A stretch of DNA of 53,999 nt from the NCBI GenBank assembly GCA_001468925.1, contig LDIX01000001.1, forward strand, positions 4,258-58,256. Reading direction: 5' to 3'. Of this stretch, positions 8,124 to 16,465 are shown piece by piece. The translations under genes were made by a program, and so were the position numbers. This DNA is from a candidate division TM6 bacterium UASB340. Its GTDB lineage: Bacteria; Babelota; Babeliae; Babelales; UASB340. Below the pieces are notes generated by a model. The model was not told the origin of the DNA. It made no database searches and saw only the letters and a program-made list of their open reading frames with translations. Position 1 is the first letter of the stretch. The number at the start of each line of letters is the position of its first letter.

Positions 8124-9158
8124 ATGGCAAATATTGATAATAAAATAGAAGAAATAAGAAAAAGTTTAAATATAGAAATAGCAAATTGTTCAGATTCTAG
8201 AGAATTTGAAAATATAAAAATTAAATATTTGGGTAAAAAAGGTTTTATAACCGATCTTATGGCCCAAATAAAAAATTTTTCGCTTGAAGAAAAAAAAGAA
8301 TTCGGTCCAAAACTCAATGAATTTAAAAAACAAACTGAAGAATCAATAAATCTTGCAAAAGAAATTTTAATAAAAAAAGAAATAAATGCAAAAATAATTA
8401 AAAAACAAAATTTCGACGTTTCACTTTATCAGCCAAATCATTTGATTGGCCATAAACACCCATATTCTCAATTTATTGAAGAAATAGAAAATATTTTCAT
8501 ATCTATGGGTTTTGATTTATTTGATGGCCCGGAGGTTGAATCTGATTTTTTCAATTTTACAGCATTAAATATACCTGAAAATCATCCTGCTAGAGACATG
8601 TATGATACTTTTTGGTTAAACAAAAAAAATATGCTTTTAAGAACTCACACATCACCTATTCAAATTCGTGCAATGCAAAATAAATCTTTGCCGATCGCAG
8701 GAATAGCTATCGGAAGAACTTTCAGGCACGAAGCCGTAGACGCTTCACATGATTTTGCATTTATGCAATGTGAAGGCATGGTAATAGATAAAAATATTAC
8801 ATTGTCACATCTATTTGCCATAGCAAAAAAATTTTTACAAACATTGTTTGATAAAAAAGACCTTGATATAAGAATAAGACCAGGTTTTTTTCCATTTGTT
8901 GAGCCTGGAGTTGAAATTGATATGCGATGCCCTTTTTGCAAAAGCGGCTGTTCCGTATGTAAACAATCTACATGGGTAGAAGTTTTTCCGGGTGGATTAA
9001 TTCATCCAAACGTGTTAAAATACGGCGGTATTGATAGCGAAAAATATTCGGGATTTGCATTTGGATTTGGGCTTACAAGGCTAGCAATGCTTAAATACGG
9101 AATAAATGATATTAGACATTTTTACAGCGGCAAATTAAAATTTTTAGAACAATTTTAA
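8124..9158 (+). CDS. pheS: Phenylalanyl-tRNA synthetase alpha subunit
   Basis: A 344-residue PheS, the catalytic subunit that activates phenylalanine and charges tRNA-Phe. An N-terminal coiled coil (about 1-85) contacts tRNA. Class II motifs follow: HPYSQFIEEIENIFISMGF, the motif 2 region RTFRHEAVDASHDFAFMQCEG, and motif 3 in FAFGFGLTRLAMLKYG. The ATG follows AGGA. The beta subunit gene pheT, normally next door and required for activity, is not here: the next gene is galU. tRNA-Phe is 1.4 kb away. Confidence 0.95.
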   Translation: MANIDNKIEEIRKSLNIEIANCSDSREFENIKIKYLGKKGFITDLMAQIKNFSLEEKKEFGPKLNEFKKQTEESINLAKEILIKKEINAKIIKKQNFDVSLYQPNHLIGHKHPYSQFIEEIENIFISMGFDLFDGPEVESDFFNFTALNIPENHPARDMYDTFWLNKKNMLLRTHTSPIQIRAMQNKSLPIAGIAIGRTFRHEAVDASHDFAFMQCEGMVIDKNITLSHLFAIAKKFLQTLFDKKDLDIRIRPGFFPFVEPGVEIDMRCPFCKSGCSVCKQSTWVEVFPGGLIHPNVLKYGGIDSEKYSGFAFGFGLTRLAMLKYGINDIRHFYSGKLKFLEQF

Positions 9159-9200
9159 AATAAGACAATTTTATATAAAAAGTTTTTCGGAGAGTTCTTT

Positions 9201-10127
9201 ATGAAAATAAAAGCTATTATTCCCGCCGCGGGTTTTGGCACAAGATTCCTTCCAACAACTAAATCTGTGCCTAAAGAATTATTACCTATCGTAGATAAAC
9301 CTGCAATACAATATGTTGTTGAAGAAGGAATTAATTCGGGAATAAAAGATTTTGTTATGGTTACAAGCAAAAATAAAAAAGCAATTGAAGACCATTTTGA
9401 TAATTTTTCCGAACTTGAAACAATATTAAAAAATCATAAAAATGAATCTCTTCTAGAAATATCTCAAATAATAGAAAAATCTAATTTTTTATTTATAAGA
9501 CAAAGAGAACAACTTGGCCTTGGTCACGCAATATGGACCGCTAGATCTGCATTTAATGATGAACATGTTGCCGTATTTTTACCTGATGATATATTTACAT
9601 GCGAAATTCCGGCAATGGCACAACTCATAAAAATAGCAACACAAGAAAAATGTAATGTTATAGCTGTTCAAGAAGTACCAAAAGAAGATGTTTCTAGGTA
9701 TGGAATTATAGATGTTAGAAGACAATTGTCTCCGAATTTATTTCATGTAAAAGATCTAATTGAAAAACCTGCAATCAATAAAGCACCCTCAAATTTAGCC
9801 ATTATTGGCAGATATGTTTTATCTCCAAATATTTTTTCATCTTTAGATAATTTACAATTTGGTGCCGGTGGTGAAGTGCAATTAACCGATGGAATACAAA
9901 ATTTATTATTATCAGGAGAAAAAGTATTTGCTTACAAAGTTCAGGGGCAAAGATTTGATGCCGGAACAATTTTCGGATGGCTTAAAACAAATATTGAATT
10001 TGCTTTAAAACACCCAAAATATTCAAAAGATACTATAGAATATCTTTCTATGCTTGATAAAGAATTTTTAATAATGCAAAGTAAAGCAGATGCATTAAAA
10101 AAGAGGGTAACAAAATTAAGTTTTTAA
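9201..10127 (+). CDS. galU: UTP-glucose-1-phosphate uridylyltransferase
   Basis: A 308-residue nucleotidyltransferase making UDP-glucose from UTP and glucose-1-phosphate, which feeds envelope polysaccharide and lipid glycosylation. It has the signature start AAGFGTRFLPTTKS, the sugar-binding PKELLPIVDKPAIQYVVEE, the LPDDIF metal/nucleotide region and the GGEVQLTDGI and GQRFDAGTIFGWLKT motifs. The ATG follows CGGAGAG with ideal spacing. It is 42 bases after pheS, so the two are probably co-transcribed, and a strong bidirectional terminator follows. Confidence 0.94.
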   Translation: MKIKAIIPAAGFGTRFLPTTKSVPKELLPIVDKPAIQYVVEEGINSGIKDFVMVTSKNKKAIEDHFDNFSELETILKNHKNESLLEISQIIEKSNFLFIRQREQLGLGHAIWTARSAFNDEHVAVFLPDDIFTCEIPAMAQLIKIATQEKCNVIAVQEVPKEDVSRYGIIDVRRQLSPNLFHVKDLIEKPAINKAPSNLAIIGRYVLSPNIFSSLDNLQFGAGGEVQLTDGIQNLLLSGEKVFAYKVQGQRFDAGTIFGWLKTNIEFALKHPKYSKDTIEYLSMLDKEFLIMQSKADALKKRVTKLSF

Positions 10128-10130
10128 AAC

Positions 10131-10164
10131 AAAAGAGGGCTTAAAAAATATTAAGCCCTCTTTT
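10131..10164. terminator. Bidirectional terminator between galU and folC
   Basis: Arms AAAAGAGGGCTTAA and TTAAGCCCTCTTTT form a symmetric hairpin with A-runs and T-runs outside, so it can stop galU transcription rightward and folC transcription leftward. It sits exactly between two convergent genes. Confidence 0.9.
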
Positions 10165-10187
10165 ATTTATTTTTTATTTTTGATTTT

Positions 10188-11588
10188 TTATATCTTTTTT
10201 ATTCCTCTGTTTTCCCAGTATTGAGATACAATTCCCATAGAACCGGTAATACAAAGTAAACCATCTCTTTGGTCAACAACAGATTTTGCAGCTTCAAAAG
10301 CAACATCAAAAGAACTGTAACCTTTGGCTTTTATATCCAGAGCCTTAGCTTTTTGTTCCAGATCATTTACATCTTTACTTTGTCTATCTTTTAAAGGTAC
10401 AAAATAAACATAACCGCTAATTTTTTTACTAAAATATCGAATTAGTTTTAATAACTCAAGTTCATCAACATTTCTATCAACACCAATTATTAAAGCAAAA
10501 TCTTTTAATGGTTTTTGGTAATGCAATAAACGAAGACCTAAAAATAAGTTCTCAAAACCATCAATATTATGAGCACAATCAAGCAAAATGGTTGGTTTTT
10601 CTTTATCCAATATTTCAAATCTGCCTTTTAACAAATTGAATTGAGCTGTCCAAAAACTTTTCAATGTTTTTATTGGATTAATTTCTGCATTTCGTTTAGC
10701 TTCCAATGTAGGTCTACCGCGTTGTCCCTTTTGAGTTGCAAGTAAATTACCCCTAAGTAACGGCGAAAATTTTTGTTTTATATTTTCAACATAAATTTGA
10801 GCAATTCTTTCACCCAAAGAAACTGTTCTTCCATATAACTGTTCATAAATATATGGTAAATTTGCAAGCTTTCTTATAGGCATAGACCATTTGCCACCTT
10901 TTTCTTCAACAATTTGCTTCATTTTTTGCAAGCGTAATTTGCTCTGCTCTGCAGAAATAAACCAGGCATTAGGTCTTACTATTTCAAGCATTTCTTTTGA
11001 GATTTCATCTAAATCGTTACCAAGTAATTCTGCATTGTCTTGAGCAATTCTGGTAACCGAAGATATTATTGGATTACAAAAATTAGTTGCATCATATCTT
11101 CCACCAACACCAACTTCCATTATTATTAAATCAATATTTTGACTTGCAAAATAAACTAACGATGCCATTGTTAATATTTCAAATGCCGTCGAATCGATTG
11201 CATTTTCAATAGCAACATCCAAAACAGTATTTAAAGCATCTGTAAAATCTTTATTTGATATTTGCTGATTATCTAAAATAAATCGTTCATTATAATTTAA
11301 AAAATGAGATGAATATGCAACACCGGCATTAAATCCCTCATCTTTTAAAAGTTTTGTTGCAAAATGTATGGATAAACTTTTACCTGTAGCTCCACCAACA
11401 AGAATTATATCCTTTTTAGTAGAAACATTATCTAAAAGTAGATCCAATTTTTTCATTCTTTTTATAACTTCAGGTGTATAATCATAAGGACGTAAAGAAT
11501 CAAGCAACTGTATTATTTGACCATAACTTCTACTTTTCTCCATTCCGGTCTTATTTATTTTTTTTATTACTTGAGTTGATGCGTCCAT
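10188..11588 (-). CDS. folC: Folylpolyglutamate/dihydrofolate synthase-like Mur-ligase family enzyme
   Basis: A 466-residue protein of the ATP-dependent ligase family that adds glutamate to folates. The family marks are YSSHFLNYNERF (usual SPHL..NERI), the EVGVGGRYDATN block, and LKGRFEIL followed by ILLDCAHN (usual GR..ILDGAHN). The nucleotide loop, normally GTNGKGS, reads GGATGKSLS, so the phosphate-binding site is altered. There is also an unusual basic insertion at about residues 290-315 (KGQRGRPTLEAKRN). The ATG at 11588 follows GAAGGAA. No other folate gene is nearby. Orthology to FolC is likely; activity with this loop is uncertain. Confidence 0.8.
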   Translation of the reverse strand: MDASTQVIKKINKTGMEKSRSYGQIIQLLDSLRPYDYTPEVIKRMKKLDLLLDNVSTKKDIILVGGATGKSLSIHFATKLLKDEGFNAGVAYSSHFLNYNERFILDNQQISNKDFTDALNTVLDVAIENAIDSTAFEILTMASLVYFASQNIDLIIMEVGVGGRYDATNFCNPIISSVTRIAQDNAELLGNDLDEISKEMLEIVRPNAWFISAEQSKLRLQKMKQIVEEKGGKWSMPIRKLANLPYIYEQLYGRTVSLGERIAQIYVENIKQKFSPLLRGNLLATQKGQRGRPTLEAKRNAEINPIKTLKSFWTAQFNLLKGRFEILDKEKPTILLDCAHNIDGFENLFLGLRLLHYQKPLKDFALIIGVDRNVDELELLKLIRYFSKKISGYVYFVPLKDRQSKDVNDLEQKAKALDIKAKGYSSFDVAFEAAKSVVDQRDGLLCITGSMGIVSQYWENRGIKKI

Positions 11589-11797
11589 AAAAATTCCTTC
11601 TATTAAAAAAAATTTCCAATTTGTTTAATTCTTTTTAAAATTAATTAGATTTATTATATAATATTTTGTAATCTTTCACAATCGGAGTTAAATACACACA
11701 AATAGAATTGAATTTGTTACAAATAAAAATAAATATTTACAACAAGATGCTAAATTTAGACAATATTTTTGTTGTTTTATTAAAAAAATAGGGTTTT

Positions 11798-12472
11798 ATG
11801 AATATATTTAAAAATAAAATTATCCATTGGTCAGAAGACGAATCTATAAAAAAACTTTACGATTCTATTTGTAAAGATGAGATATCCATCAGCTCTACAG
11901 ATACTATTTTGGGTTTTTTAGGTAACACAACACAGAATAGCTTTGATAAAATAGTTAAACTTAAAGGACGCAAAGAAGATAAACCTTTTTTAATATTAAT
12001 AGATTCTTATGATAAAATTTTCAATTTTGTAGAAAAAGAAACTATGGATAATCCAAAAATTTTAAATATTATTAAAAATTTTTGGCCGGGTCCTTTAACA
12101 ATAATTTTTAATGCAAAAAAAAACATACCCGATTTTTTATGTTCAAAAGAAAAAACTATTGCATTAAGATGGCCAAAACATGATGGATTACAAAAAATTT
12201 TAAAATTTTTTGATGGATTATTTTCAACAAGCGCAAATAAATCGAATGAACCGGTTGCAGCCAATTTAGAAGATATAAATATAGATATTATTAATAATAC
12301 AAAATATATTGTTATAGATAAAAATAATATTGACACAAATCACAAATTAGATCAGACTCTACCCTCTACAATCTTAGACATTACAAATAGAAACTATATA
12401 AAAGTGGTCAGAGAAGGAGCCATTTCAGTAAAGGAGCTAAAAAAAATTTATGGAGAAGATTTTGTCAAATGA
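11798..12472 (+). CDS. tsaC: Threonylcarbamoyl-AMP synthase (Sua5/YrdC/TsaC)
   Basis: A 224-residue YrdC-fold enzyme that makes threonylcarbamoyl-AMP for the t6A modification at position 37 of ANN-decoding tRNAs. Visible marks are SISSTDTILGFLG, IVKLKGRKEDKPFLILI (the KxR...KP substrate-binding signature), FWPGPLTIIF, TIALRWPKHDGLQ and FSTSANKSNEP. It overlaps the next gene by 23 bases, which implies translational coupling. It is divergent from folC across a 209-bp AT-rich gap that should hold both promoters. Confidence 0.9.
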   Translation: MNIFKNKIIHWSEDESIKKLYDSICKDEISISSTDTILGFLGNTTQNSFDKIVKLKGRKEDKPFLILIDSYDKIFNFVEKETMDNPKILNIIKNFWPGPLTIIFNAKKNIPDFLCSKEKTIALRWPKHDGLQKILKFFDGLFSTSANKSNEPVAANLEDINIDIINNTKYIVIDKNNIDTNHKLDQTLPSTILDITNRNYIKVVREGAISVKELKKIYGEDFVK

Positions 12473-13391
12473 TGATGCATATCAATTAATTAATAATGTA
12501 AACAAAATAACGCTTTTAACTCACTATAGACCGGATGGTGATGGGATATCTGCCTGTTGCGCACTTGAATCTTTTTTAGAAAAACTAGGTAAACAAGTTG
12601 AAACAGTATTTCCAAATAATCCGGAATTTCAATTTAAACGAACTCCAAAAATTGTTTACATAAATAAACACGTTATTACTCCGGAATTATTAATAGCTGT
12701 TGATACTGCAAATTATGAACGATTATATTATCCAAAAGAATTTAAAAACATTCCAATAATTAATATAGATCATCATATAAGCAATACAATAAAGGGTAAA
12801 TATAATTTTATAAATGCAAATACATCAAGTACCTGTGAAATTTTATTTGATTTACTTAAATATTGGAATAAAAATTTAATAGATAAATATATAGCAGAAT
12901 GTTTATTATTTGGAATACTTTATGACAGCATGGTTTTTCACACTCAATCAACATATCCGGCAACATTACGCATATCAGCAGAATTAATGGAATTAGGCGC
13001 CGATCTTTATAAACTTAAAACAGAACTAATAAGTGATAAAGATCCTAAAATAATAAATCTTTGGGGAAAAGTATTAAGCAATATTCAAATATCAAAAAGC
13101 GGCAAAGCCGCTTGGGCAAAAATTACACAAGATGATTTGAAAAAAAATAATCTTTCCATTGCATCGCTAATTGGATTTAATAATTTTTTATCTCAAATTT
13201 CCGGCGTAGAATATACATTACTTTTCTATCAAACAGAATCCGGACAAACAAAAGTTTCCTTAAGATCTAAAACTGAAGATGTAAACAAACTGGCTCTTCC
13301 GTTTGGCGGAGGCGGCCATAAAAATGCCGCTGGAATTTTAAGCAATGAACCAATTGATAGTTTAATAGAAAAAATAACCTCTAATTTATAA
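12450..13391 (+). CDS. nrnA: DHH/DHHA1 phosphoesterase (NrnA-like nanoRNase/pAp phosphatase)
   Basis: A 313-residue DHH-family phosphoesterase. The metal site is visible as His25, Asp29 and Asp31 (HYRPDGDGIS), Asp85 (DTANYE) and Asp107-His-His109 (NIDHHISN). The C-terminal DHHA1 domain ends with the substrate-binding LPFGGGGHKNAAGI. Family members degrade 2-5 nt RNAs and can dephosphorylate pAp; some act on cyclic dinucleotide products, so the exact substrate is inferred. It starts inside the 3' end of tsaC and is followed by a long hairpin terminator. Confidence 0.85.
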   Translation: MEKILSNDDAYQLINNVNKITLLTHYRPDGDGISACCALESFLEKLGKQVETVFPNNPEFQFKRTPKIVYINKHVITPELLIAVDTANYERLYYPKEFKNIPIINIDHHISNTIKGKYNFINANTSSTCEILFDLLKYWNKNLIDKYIAECLLFGILYDSMVFHTQSTYPATLRISAELMELGADLYKLKTELISDKDPKIINLWGKVLSNIQISKSGKAAWAKITQDDLKKNNLSIASLIGFNNFLSQISGVEYTLLFYQTESGQTKVSLRSKTEDVNKLALPFGGGGHKNAAGILSNEPIDSLIEKITSNL

Positions 13392-13410
13392 AAAATTTGA
13401 TTTAAAATAT

Positions 13411-13471
13411 AAAAATTTGCAAAACTAAACCATAGATTTAATTGGTTTTAGTTTTGCAAATTTTATTTTAT
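13411..13471 (+). terminator. Strong terminator between nrnA and the pilin gene
   Basis: Arms of about 20 bases, TTGCAAAACTAAACC and GGTTTTAGTTTTGCAA at their cores, pair around a 12-base loop and are followed by a T-rich tail. It isolates the pilin gene, which begins about 10 bases downstream after a GGGGGAG ribosome site. A promoter for the pilin must then lie within or just after this element, or pilin is made by readthrough. Confidence 0.8.
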
Positions 13472-13481
13472 AGGGGGAGTA

Positions 13482-13964
13482 ATGAAAAAATATGGTTTTA
13501 CAATGATCGAACTTATGATTGTTGTTTCTATTATTGCATTTTTAGCAACTATTTCCATTCCAAGATATTTTAATTATTATGCAAAAGCTAAGCAAGCTGA
13601 AGTTTCAGTAAATTTGGCATCACTGCATACAGCTCAGGAAGCATATTTTGCAGAACATGGACAATATGGCAAAGAACTTTCAGGACCAAATGGAATAGGC
13701 TGGAAACCTCAAGGATATAAAGGTGGTGGTAAAAATGAAAACTTCTATTACACCTATGGATTTAATTTTGACGGAGCTCAAGAAGGTATACATTATTTTA
13801 CCGGAAAATTAGGTGCAGGAAAAGAAAATTTAGGTAATACTTGTGCGGATAAAGCTAATTTTACAGCTAGTGCTGCCGGTGATATTTCCGGAAAAAATAA
13901 AATAGATTTATGGCAAATTGATCAAGATAGAAATATAAAACACGTTCAAAATGGAATTGAATAA
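13482..13964 (+). CDS. Type IV pilin (prepilin)
   Basis: A 160-residue prepilin. The short leader MKKYG is followed by FTMIELMIVVSIIAFLATIS: cleavage after Gly5 leaves an N-terminal phenylalanine with glutamate at mature position 5, the rule for prepilin peptidase substrates. The hydrophobic helix is followed by a linker and a globular domain (about 40-160) rich in Gly, Lys and Asn. Only one cysteine is present, so the usual C-terminal disulfide loop of Neisseria-type pilins is missing. Its very strong ribosome site suggests high expression. The convergent gene at 13946 is the peptidase that should process it. Confidence 0.9.
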   Translation: MKKYGFTMIELMIVVSIIAFLATISIPRYFNYYAKAKQAEVSVNLASLHTAQEAYFAEHGQYGKELSGPNGIGWKPQGYKGGGKNENFYYTYGFNFDGAQEGIHYFTGKLGAGKENLGNTCADKANFTASAAGDISGKNKIDLWQIDQDRNIKHVQNGIE

Positions 13965-14758
13965 TTAAACAAAAAATTTATTAAATAAGATTTAAAAAAA
14001 AAGTATAAAATAGCCCCTAAAACTAAAAATGGGCCAAATGGAAATCTAATGTCTTTTTGTTTTTTTGTAAAATATATATAAATCCCCATGACAATAACAC
14101 CAATTATGCTGGATATCAAAATAGTAAACCAAACACCAATAATACCCAGATATGCCCCAATTAAAGCTAAAAGTTCCATATCGCCCTGTCCTAAACCATC
14201 TTTTTTCGCAAATAATTTAAACATTTTTGCAACAAACCATAAAACAAAATATCCAACAAAAGCACCTACAAAACTCTGAATAAAAGATATTTCCAAAAAA
14301 TTAAAATATGATAAAAACAATGCAACAGGAACGATATAAATAGAAAAAAATTGTGGTATTACCATTTCTTCCAAATCAGTTCTTGTAGAAACTATTAATG
14401 CTGAAAAAAATATAAAATAAGATAAAAAAGAAAAAATATTTCTTTTAATAAAAATAAAATTGTTTTGATCATAAAAAAAATAAAAAAACAAACAAGATAA
14501 AATCACAGAGGTTAAAATCTCTATAAATGGATATAAATATGATATTTTGCTTTTACAATTTCGACATTTGGCTTGCAAAATAAACCAAGAAATTACAGGA
14601 ATATTATCATACCAAACAATTAAACCATTACAATTATTACATGTAGACCGTTTTTGCCAAAAAGATTTATCATGAATAGATCTGTAGGCAATAACATTTA
14701 AAAAAGATCCCCAACAAAGAAAAAATATCATAATTATAAAAATAGCAATAGCCAACAT
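13946..14758 (-). CDS. pilD: Prepilin peptidase / N-methyltransferase (A24 family)
   Basis: A 270-residue polytopic membrane enzyme that cleaves the pilin leader and methylates the new N-terminus. The cytoplasmic zinc-binding pairs Cys40/Cys43 (CNNC) and Cys65/Cys68 (CRNC) are intact, as are the catalytic aspartates Asp128 (STRTDLEEM) and Asp193 (GLGQGDMEL). About eight hydrophobic segments follow the family pattern. Its 3' end overlaps the pilin gene by 19 bases in convergent orientation. The pilus motor and secretin genes are not in this window. Confidence 0.93.
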   Translation of the reverse strand: MLAIAIFIIMIFFLCWGSFLNVIAYRSIHDKSFWQKRSTCNNCNGLIVWYDNIPVISWFILQAKCRNCKSKISYLYPFIEILTSVILSCLFFYFFYDQNNFIFIKRNIFSFLSYFIFFSALIVSTRTDLEEMVIPQFFSIYIVPVALFLSYFNFLEISFIQSFVGAFVGYFVLWFVAKMFKLFAKKDGLGQGDMELLALIGAYLGIIGVWFTILISSIIGVIVMGIYIYFTKKQKDIRFPFGPFLVLGAILYFFFKSYLINFLFNYSIPF

Positions 14759-14770
14759 AAAAACTCTTAA

Positions 14771-15775
14771 TTACTTTACTATTCCGGCTTTTAAAATATC
14801 ATGTACATGAACTAGCCCTACAACTTTTTTAAAATCATCAATTACCACCAAATTTGTGATATTGAAATTTTCCATGACTAAAAGTGCATCATATGCCAAA
14901 ATATCTTTATTGATAACTTTTGGATTTATCGTCATTATGTCTTTTGCTGTTTTTTCAAATATGGATACTCCACTTTGCATAGCACGCCTTAAATCTCCAT
15001 CTGTAATAATACCCAAAAGATTTTGTTTTGAATCAACAATAATTCCAACACCCATTCTTTTACTTGATATAACAAATAATAAATCTTCAAATTTTGTATC
15101 CAAACTTATAAATGGCAAATCTTGATTAATTATCAAATTACTTACTTTTAATAAAAGTTTTTTTCCCAATGCTCCTGCCGGGTGAAATAAAGCAAAATCA
15201 TTTTTATCAAATTTTTTTAATTTACTAACAGTTACACTTAAAGCATCTCCAAATGCCATTGTAAGAGTAGAACTTGTTGTTGGTGCCAAATTCATTTGGC
15301 AAGCTTCTTGAGTAAATGGTAAAGTTACAGGCAAATCGACAAGTTTACTCAAAACTCCGGTTCCGCAACTGATTAAAGCTGTAAAATTTCCAAAATTTTT
15401 TAATATTTGTATAATTTGCTCTAATTCAACACCTGAACCACTTTTAGAAAGCGCTATAAAAATATCATCTTTTTTTACCATCCCCAAATCACCATGCAAA
15501 GCTTCTGCGGGATGCAAAAATATAGCCGGAGTTCCGGTACTTGAAAATGTTGCTACCAATTTTTGGGCAATAAGACCAGATTTTCCCATTCCTGAAAAAA
15601 CAACTCTGCCATTCGAATTTAAAATTTTTTCGACTAAATTAATTGAAGATATTGGAAAATTATTAATTAAATTAATTATTGCCTGAGATTCAATATTTAA
15701 AACATTTAGCATTTCTGTTTTAATATCATTTGAATATTTTGCAGGCAAAAGTTTTTCTTGTGACTGCACAAACAT
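14771..15775 (-). CDS. kdsD: Arabinose-5-phosphate isomerase (Kdo pathway)
   Basis: A 334-residue SIS-domain sugar isomerase that converts ribulose-5-phosphate to arabinose-5-phosphate, the first committed step to Kdo in LPS. Residues about 35-190 form the SIS domain (FSGMGKSGLIAQKLVATFSS, HPAEALHGDLGMV, ALSKSGSG), and about 205-330 hold two CBS domains (GVGIIVDSKQNLLGIITDGDLRR). This is the KdsD/GutQ architecture at the usual length. Only 2 bases separate its start from the rbfA stop. With the lptE-like gene it argues for an LPS-bearing outer membrane. Confidence 0.92.
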   Translation of the reverse strand: MFVQSQEKLLPAKYSNDIKTEMLNVLNIESQAIINLINNFPISSINLVEKILNSNGRVVFSGMGKSGLIAQKLVATFSSTGTPAIFLHPAEALHGDLGMVKKDDIFIALSKSGSGVELEQIIQILKNFGNFTALISCGTGVLSKLVDLPVTLPFTQEACQMNLAPTTSSTLTMAFGDALSVTVSKLKKFDKNDFALFHPAGALGKKLLLKVSNLIINQDLPFISLDTKFEDLLFVISSKRMGVGIIVDSKQNLLGIITDGDLRRAMQSGVSIFEKTAKDIMTINPKVINKDILAYDALLVMENFNITNLVVIDDFKKVVGLVHVHDILKAGIVK

Positions 15776-15777
15776 AA

Positions 15778-16149
15778 TTAATCCTTTGGTAAATCTTTTA
15801 CAGCTTCATCCAAAAGAGCATTGATCTTTCGCTCTTTATCCTTTGTTTCATCATAAAGAAATACTAAATTCGCAGCATATCTTGATGAAATAATTTGAGC
15901 CAAAGTCTTTCTTAATGAATTTTTATACAATTTTAGAATTGGTAAAGCTTTATCAAAATCTGATTTATCTGCATATGTTGAAAAATAAACAAAACAAATT
16001 CCATAATCATTAGATAAAGTTACTCTTGTGACAAAAACCTTCATTAAATCAGGTTCATCAAGAGCTAATGTTCTAATTAAATTAGATATTTCATGAAAAA
16101 AAAGGGAGGTTTTTTGCTCCCTTTTTTTATTTGATGGTTTAAAGTCCAT
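15778..16149 (-). CDS. rbfA: Ribosome-binding factor A
   Basis: A 123-residue RbfA, a small KH-fold protein needed for late 30S maturation and 16S 5'-end processing. FFHEISNLIRTLALDEPDLMKVFVTRVTLSNDYGICFVYFS matches the family (in pieces: HEISNLI, VTRVTLSND, VYFS), followed by the LRKTLAQIISSRYAANLVFLYDE region. The first dozen codons contain a perfect 12-bp terminator-like hairpin (see 16097-16128). It lies 4 bases downstream of rpsU and just upstream of kdsD. Confidence 0.9.
   Translation of the reverse strand: MDFKPSNKKREQKTSLFFHEISNLIRTLALDEPDLMKVFVTRVTLSNDYGICFVYFSTYADKSDFDKALPILKLYKNSLRKTLAQIISSRYAANLVFLYDETKDKERKINALLDEAVKDLPKD
16097..16128 (-). promoter_or_regulatory. Terminator-like hairpin inside the rbfA 5' coding region
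   Basis: AAAAAAAGGGAG and CTCCCTTTTTTT pair perfectly over 12 bp with an 8-base loop; on the rpsU-rbfA transcript the stem ends in a run of U. It has the shape of an intrinsic terminator yet lies within codons 7-18 of rbfA. It could attenuate transcription between rpsU and rbfA, or act through coupling with translation. Confidence 0.5.
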
Positions 16150-16153
16150 AATT

Positions 16154-16363
16154 CTACTTTAAGTATGCTTCAGGATTTCTCATGAAGTTATTTTTTATGG
16201 CACGCATTAATTTTTTGCGTTTTTTTTGAGTAGTTGGTTCATGATAAACCACTCTCTTCATATCTCGAATTACACCTTCACGCTCAATTTTTTTCTTGAG
16301 TTGTCTAAGACTTCTTTCAAGATTTTCGCCAACGCCAACTTCTATGTTGTAAACCTTTTTCAT
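16154..16363 (-). CDS. rpsU: 30S ribosomal protein S21
   Basis: A 69-residue S21, matching the family in VGVGENLERSLRQLKKKIEREGVIRDMKR and the basic C-terminal tail KKRKKLMRAIKNN. The open frame extends 17 codons further upstream, but S21 begins MKKVYNIEV, so the ATG at 16363 is chosen; a GGCGGTG-like stretch lies about a dozen bases upstream. S21 aids initiation by contacting the platform of the 30S subunit. It is followed at 4 bases by rbfA, a sensible ribosome-assembly pair. Confidence 0.92.
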   Translation of the reverse strand: MKKVYNIEVGVGENLERSLRQLKKKIEREGVIRDMKRVVYHEPTTQKKRKKLMRAIKNNFMRNPEAYLK

Positions 16364-16465
16364 AGGTTGAAAACACCGCCTTTTAAAATGTTTATATTTT
16401 AATAAAACTAACAACGGTCTAATTATATGTTAGTTTTATCATTTATACAAGGTTTTAATCAAAAT

